A DNA stretch of 64,000 bases from Polaribacter sp. BAL334. GTDB lineage: Bacteria > Bacteroidota > Bacteroidia > Flavobacteriales > Flavobacteriaceae. Under the pieces are notes generated by a model. The model ran no database searches. It worked only from the letters and a program-made list of their open reading frames with translations, and was not told where the DNA came from. Positions 61,833 through 64,000 of the stretch are shown here, piece after piece (within the stretch, counting starts at the first letter, position 1; the number at the start of each line of letters is the position of its first letter). The stretch is taken from the NCBI RefSeq assembly GCF_015767435.1, contig NZ_JADWOV010000258.1:1-64000 (forward strand). The letters are read 5' to 3'. Both the position numbers and the translations under genes were made by a program.

Positions 61833-63817
61833 AGCAATTCCTTATTATACTCTCATTTTTAAGTGTTTTTTATTCAAAAGCGCAAACTGCTGACAACCCT
61901 ATTTTACTTACCACAGAAGTTCAAAAAATTTCTGAAACGGAATATGACATCGTCTTCAAAGCACAACTTTTTAAGGGTTGGTATTTGTATTCTCAATACA
62001 ATCCTGAAGGCGCTTCTTTGCCTTTAGAAATTACGATGCAAGAAGGAGAAACAGGCTATGTTTTAGTGGGAAAAGCGAAAGAAGAAAATCCTTTTAAAAA
62101 ATATTCGGAAGTTTGGGAACAAGAAGAAATTGTTTTTAAAGAAACCGCAAAAATCACCCAAAGAATTCAACTGACGAACAAAGAAATTACACAAATAAAA
62201 CTGAATTTTTTCGGACAAGTTTGTGAAACTGCTTGTATCAATGTGGATGAAAATTTTACCATTTCATTGACAGGAAAAGCCATCACAGACACCATTTCTA
62301 TTGATGAAAAAAGCAAAAAATTATCACAAGAATTACAATTAGATTTAAAAAATACGGAGCTTTTGACATCTTCAACTTCTCCAACTTCTCAAAAATCATC
62401 AGGTTTCGTAAGCATCTTTTTATTAGGATTTGTAGGTGGATTGTTGGCTTTGTTAACTCCATGTGTATTTCCAATGATTCCTTTGACAGTGTCATTTTTC
62501 ACAAAACAATCCTCTAACAAGAAGAAAGGAACTTGGAATGCGATTTTATACGGCTTTTTTATTGTATTGATTTACATATTATTAAGTGCGCCTTTTCATT
62601 TTTTAGACAATATAAACCCTGAAATTTTAAATACCATTTCTACCAATATTTGGTTGAATACGTTCTTTTTTGCCATTTTAGTATTTTTTGCATTTTCGTT
62701 TTTTGGATTTTATGAAATCACGCTGCCCAATTCTTGGGGAGACAAAATGGATTCTGCCTCTTCTGTGGGAGGTTTTATCGGAATTTTCTTTATGGCATTG
62801 ACATTGGCCATTGTATCATTTTCCTGCACAGGGCCTATTTTAGGTTCGTTATTGGCTGGTTCATTAACTTCTGATGGTGGCGCAATGCAATTAACAGCAG
62901 GAATGACTGGTTTTGGTTTGGCATTGGCATTGCCTTTTGCATTGTTTGCGTTGTTTCCAAATTGGTTGAATTCCTTGCCAAAATCTGGTGGATGGTTGAA
63001 TACTACCAAAGTTGTTTTGGGTTTTATTGAGTTGGCTTTTGCGTTCAAATTTTTGTCAAATGCAGATTTAGTAGGTCATTGGGGCATTTTAAAAAGAGAA
63101 ATCTTCATCGGAATTTGGATGCTGATTTTCATACTTCTTGCCTTGTATGTGTTTGCAAAAATCAAATTTCCACATGATTCTCCCATCAAAAAGTTGTCGT
63201 TTTCAAGAATTTCTTTTGGTATTTTCATTTTTGCGTTTGTAGTGTATATTTCACCTGGCGTTTTGAAAAATCCAACTTGGAATTTGAGTTTGCTGAGTGG
63301 TTTTCCTCCACCACAATTTTACAGTATTTATGACCAAGAAAACGATTGTCCTTTAGGATTGGACTGTTACAAAGATTTTGATGAAGGTTTGGCTGCTGCA
63401 AAATTGCAAAACAAACCAATTTTGCTTGATTTTACAGGTTGGGCTTGTGTAAATTGTCGTAAAATGGAAGAAAATGTTTGGAGTGACCCTGCAATATATT
63501 CACTTCTGAAAAACGAGTATATTTTGATTTCATTGTATGTGGATGACAATGAAAAGGAATTGCCAAAAGAAGCGCAATTTACCTTCTTAAAAGACAATGG
63601 AAAAACCAAAGAAATCAAAACTGTGGGCGACAAATGGGCAACTTTTCAAGTAGTAAATTTCAACAACGCTTCTCAACCTTTTTATGTTTTGATGAGTCCA
63701 GATTTGGAAATTTTAAACTCACCTCAGCAATACACAGATATCAAAAGTTATCAAAATTGGTTAGAAGTTGGGTTGAAAAAATTTAACGATACTAAAAAAA
63801 TGATTATCAAATTTTAA
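61829..63817 (+). CDS. dsbD: Thiol:disulfide interchange protein, DsbD-like
   Basis: A 662-residue membrane protein that transfers electrons from cytoplasmic thioredoxin to the periplasm. After a signal peptide (KQFLIILSFLSVFYSKAQ) comes the N-terminal DsbD domain (about 20-155) with two cysteines (GQVCETACINVDENF), a DsbD-type membrane part (about 192-500) with the redox cysteines in LLALLTPCVFPMIPLTVSFF and IVSFSCTGPILGSLLAG, and a C-terminal thioredoxin-like domain with DFTGWACVNCRKMEENVW (W-A-C-V-N-C). All parts and redox motifs of the family are present. It overlaps tilS by 4 bp. Confidence 0.92.
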   Translation: MKQFLIILSFLSVFYSKAQTADNPILLTTEVQKISETEYDIVFKAQLFKGWYLYSQYNPEGASLPLEITMQEGETGYVLVGKAKEENPFKKYSEVWEQEEIVFKETAKITQRIQLTNKEITQIKLNFFGQVCETACINVDENFTISLTGKAITDTISIDEKSKKLSQELQLDLKNTELLTSSTSPTSQKSSGFVSIFLLGFVGGLLALLTPCVFPMIPLTVSFFTKQSSNKKKGTWNAILYGFFIVLIYILLSAPFHFLDNINPEILNTISTNIWLNTFFFAILVFFAFSFFGFYEITLPNSWGDKMDSASSVGGFIGIFFMALTLAIVSFSCTGPILGSLLAGSLTSDGGAMQLTAGMTGFGLALALPFALFALFPNWLNSLPKSGGWLNTTKVVLGFIELAFAFKFLSNADLVGHWGILKREIFIGIWMLIFILLALYVFAKIKFPHDSPIKKLSFSRISFGIFIFAFVVYISPGVLKNPTWNLSLLSGFPPPQFYSIYDQENDCPLGLDCYKDFDEGLAAAKLQNKPILLDFTGWACVNCRKMEENVWSDPAIYSLLKNEYILISLYVDDNEKELPKEAQFTFLKDNGKTKEIKTVGDKWATFQVVNFNNASQPFYVLMSPDLEILNSPQQYTDIKSYQNWLEVGLKKFNDTKKMIIKF

Positions 63818-63970
63818 ACAAAAAAAACTGATTTTGTTTAGAAACTAAACTATTGATAATTTATCTTCATAATTTATATCGTTTTCGTAATTATTTTGCA
63901 TATTATTTGCAGAAAGCTAGCTTCTTTGTTTTTGGTTTTTTGTAATTTCACAACTTAAAACATATAGACA
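63818..63970. other. Short intergenic region before the last partial gene
   Basis: About 150 bp with AT-rich sequence and a TTTGTTTTTGGTTTTTTG run. No gene is visible. Confidence 0.5.
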
Positions 63971-64000
63971 ATGACTGCAATTCCCAAATTGGCAAGATTC
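63971..64000 (+). CDS. Start of a gene cut by the window end
   Basis: ATG 63971 opens a frame, TAIPKLARF, that runs off the window after 10 codons. No function can be read from this length. Confidence 0.4.
   Translation, partial: MTAIPKLARF

Overview
The window looks like a chromosomal stretch from a Flavobacteriaceae bacterium (phylum Bacteroidota, of the Polaribacter/Tenacibaculum kind; genus not determinable by eye). Evidence: very AT-rich DNA, no Shine-Dalgarno sequences, promoter boxes of the Bacteroidota type (TTG, about 17-23 nt, TAnnTTTG), type IX secretion (T9SS) C-terminal tails, a SusC/SusD pair, a hybrid two-component regulator, DUF5916, DUF3127 and DUF2452 proteins, and the rplM-rpsI-rpsB-tsf gene order.

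Layout. 1-5.8 kb: accessory segment with the end of an IS3-type transposase, a McrBC-like pair (DUF2357/PD-(D/E)XK nuclease plus coiled-coil AAA+ ATPase) and a two-gene unit of unknown function. 5.97-6.12 kb: a structured intergenic element. 6.2-24.6 kb: a polysaccharide utilisation locus (PUL) with hybrid sensor-regulator, SusC, SusD, SusE-like protein, SGNH esterase, two GH53 endo-galactanases, a clan GH-A glycosidase, a CE4 deacetylase, a glycerophosphodiesterase and a small T9SS protein; beta-1,4-galactan is the likely target. 24.7-33.6 kb: a sensor kinase/NarL-type regulator pair with a secreted hydrolase, a BspA-like T9SS surface protein and a large lectin/adhesin. Four copies of a palindrome CTACCC-N5-GGGTAG lie at these promoters; three have the same 22-nt distance to a TAnnTTTG box, so this appears to be a self-contained regulon. 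33.6-34.2 kb: gene remnants. 34.2-37.2 kb: tRNA-Cys, folB, DUF2452, a zinc ribbon protein and glnS. 37.2-39.4 kb: a second accessory insert with a 22-bp-period array of palindromic ACATACGTATGT-like units, a frameshifted HEPN/AbiU2-like gene and a YbjQ-domain protein. 39.5-64 kb: mostly core genes (DUF5916, ribosomal operon, aat, greA, purK, purE, M3 peptidase, lpd, pabB-like, tilS, dsbD-like) with small regulatory and membrane genes between them.

How the genes work together. In the PUL, GH53 enzymes would cut galactan at the surface, SusCD would import oligosaccharides, periplasmic enzymes would finish digestion, and the hybrid regulator would sense the products. In the 25-33 kb regulon, a periplasmic propeller sensor would pass a signal to the response regulator, which would switch on surface adhesins and a secreted hydrolase. 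The most noteworthy items are this regulon with its shared operator, the 22-bp array at 37.5 kb, the McrBC-like module and the structured element at 6 kb. Functions are read from sequence alone; no database search was run.
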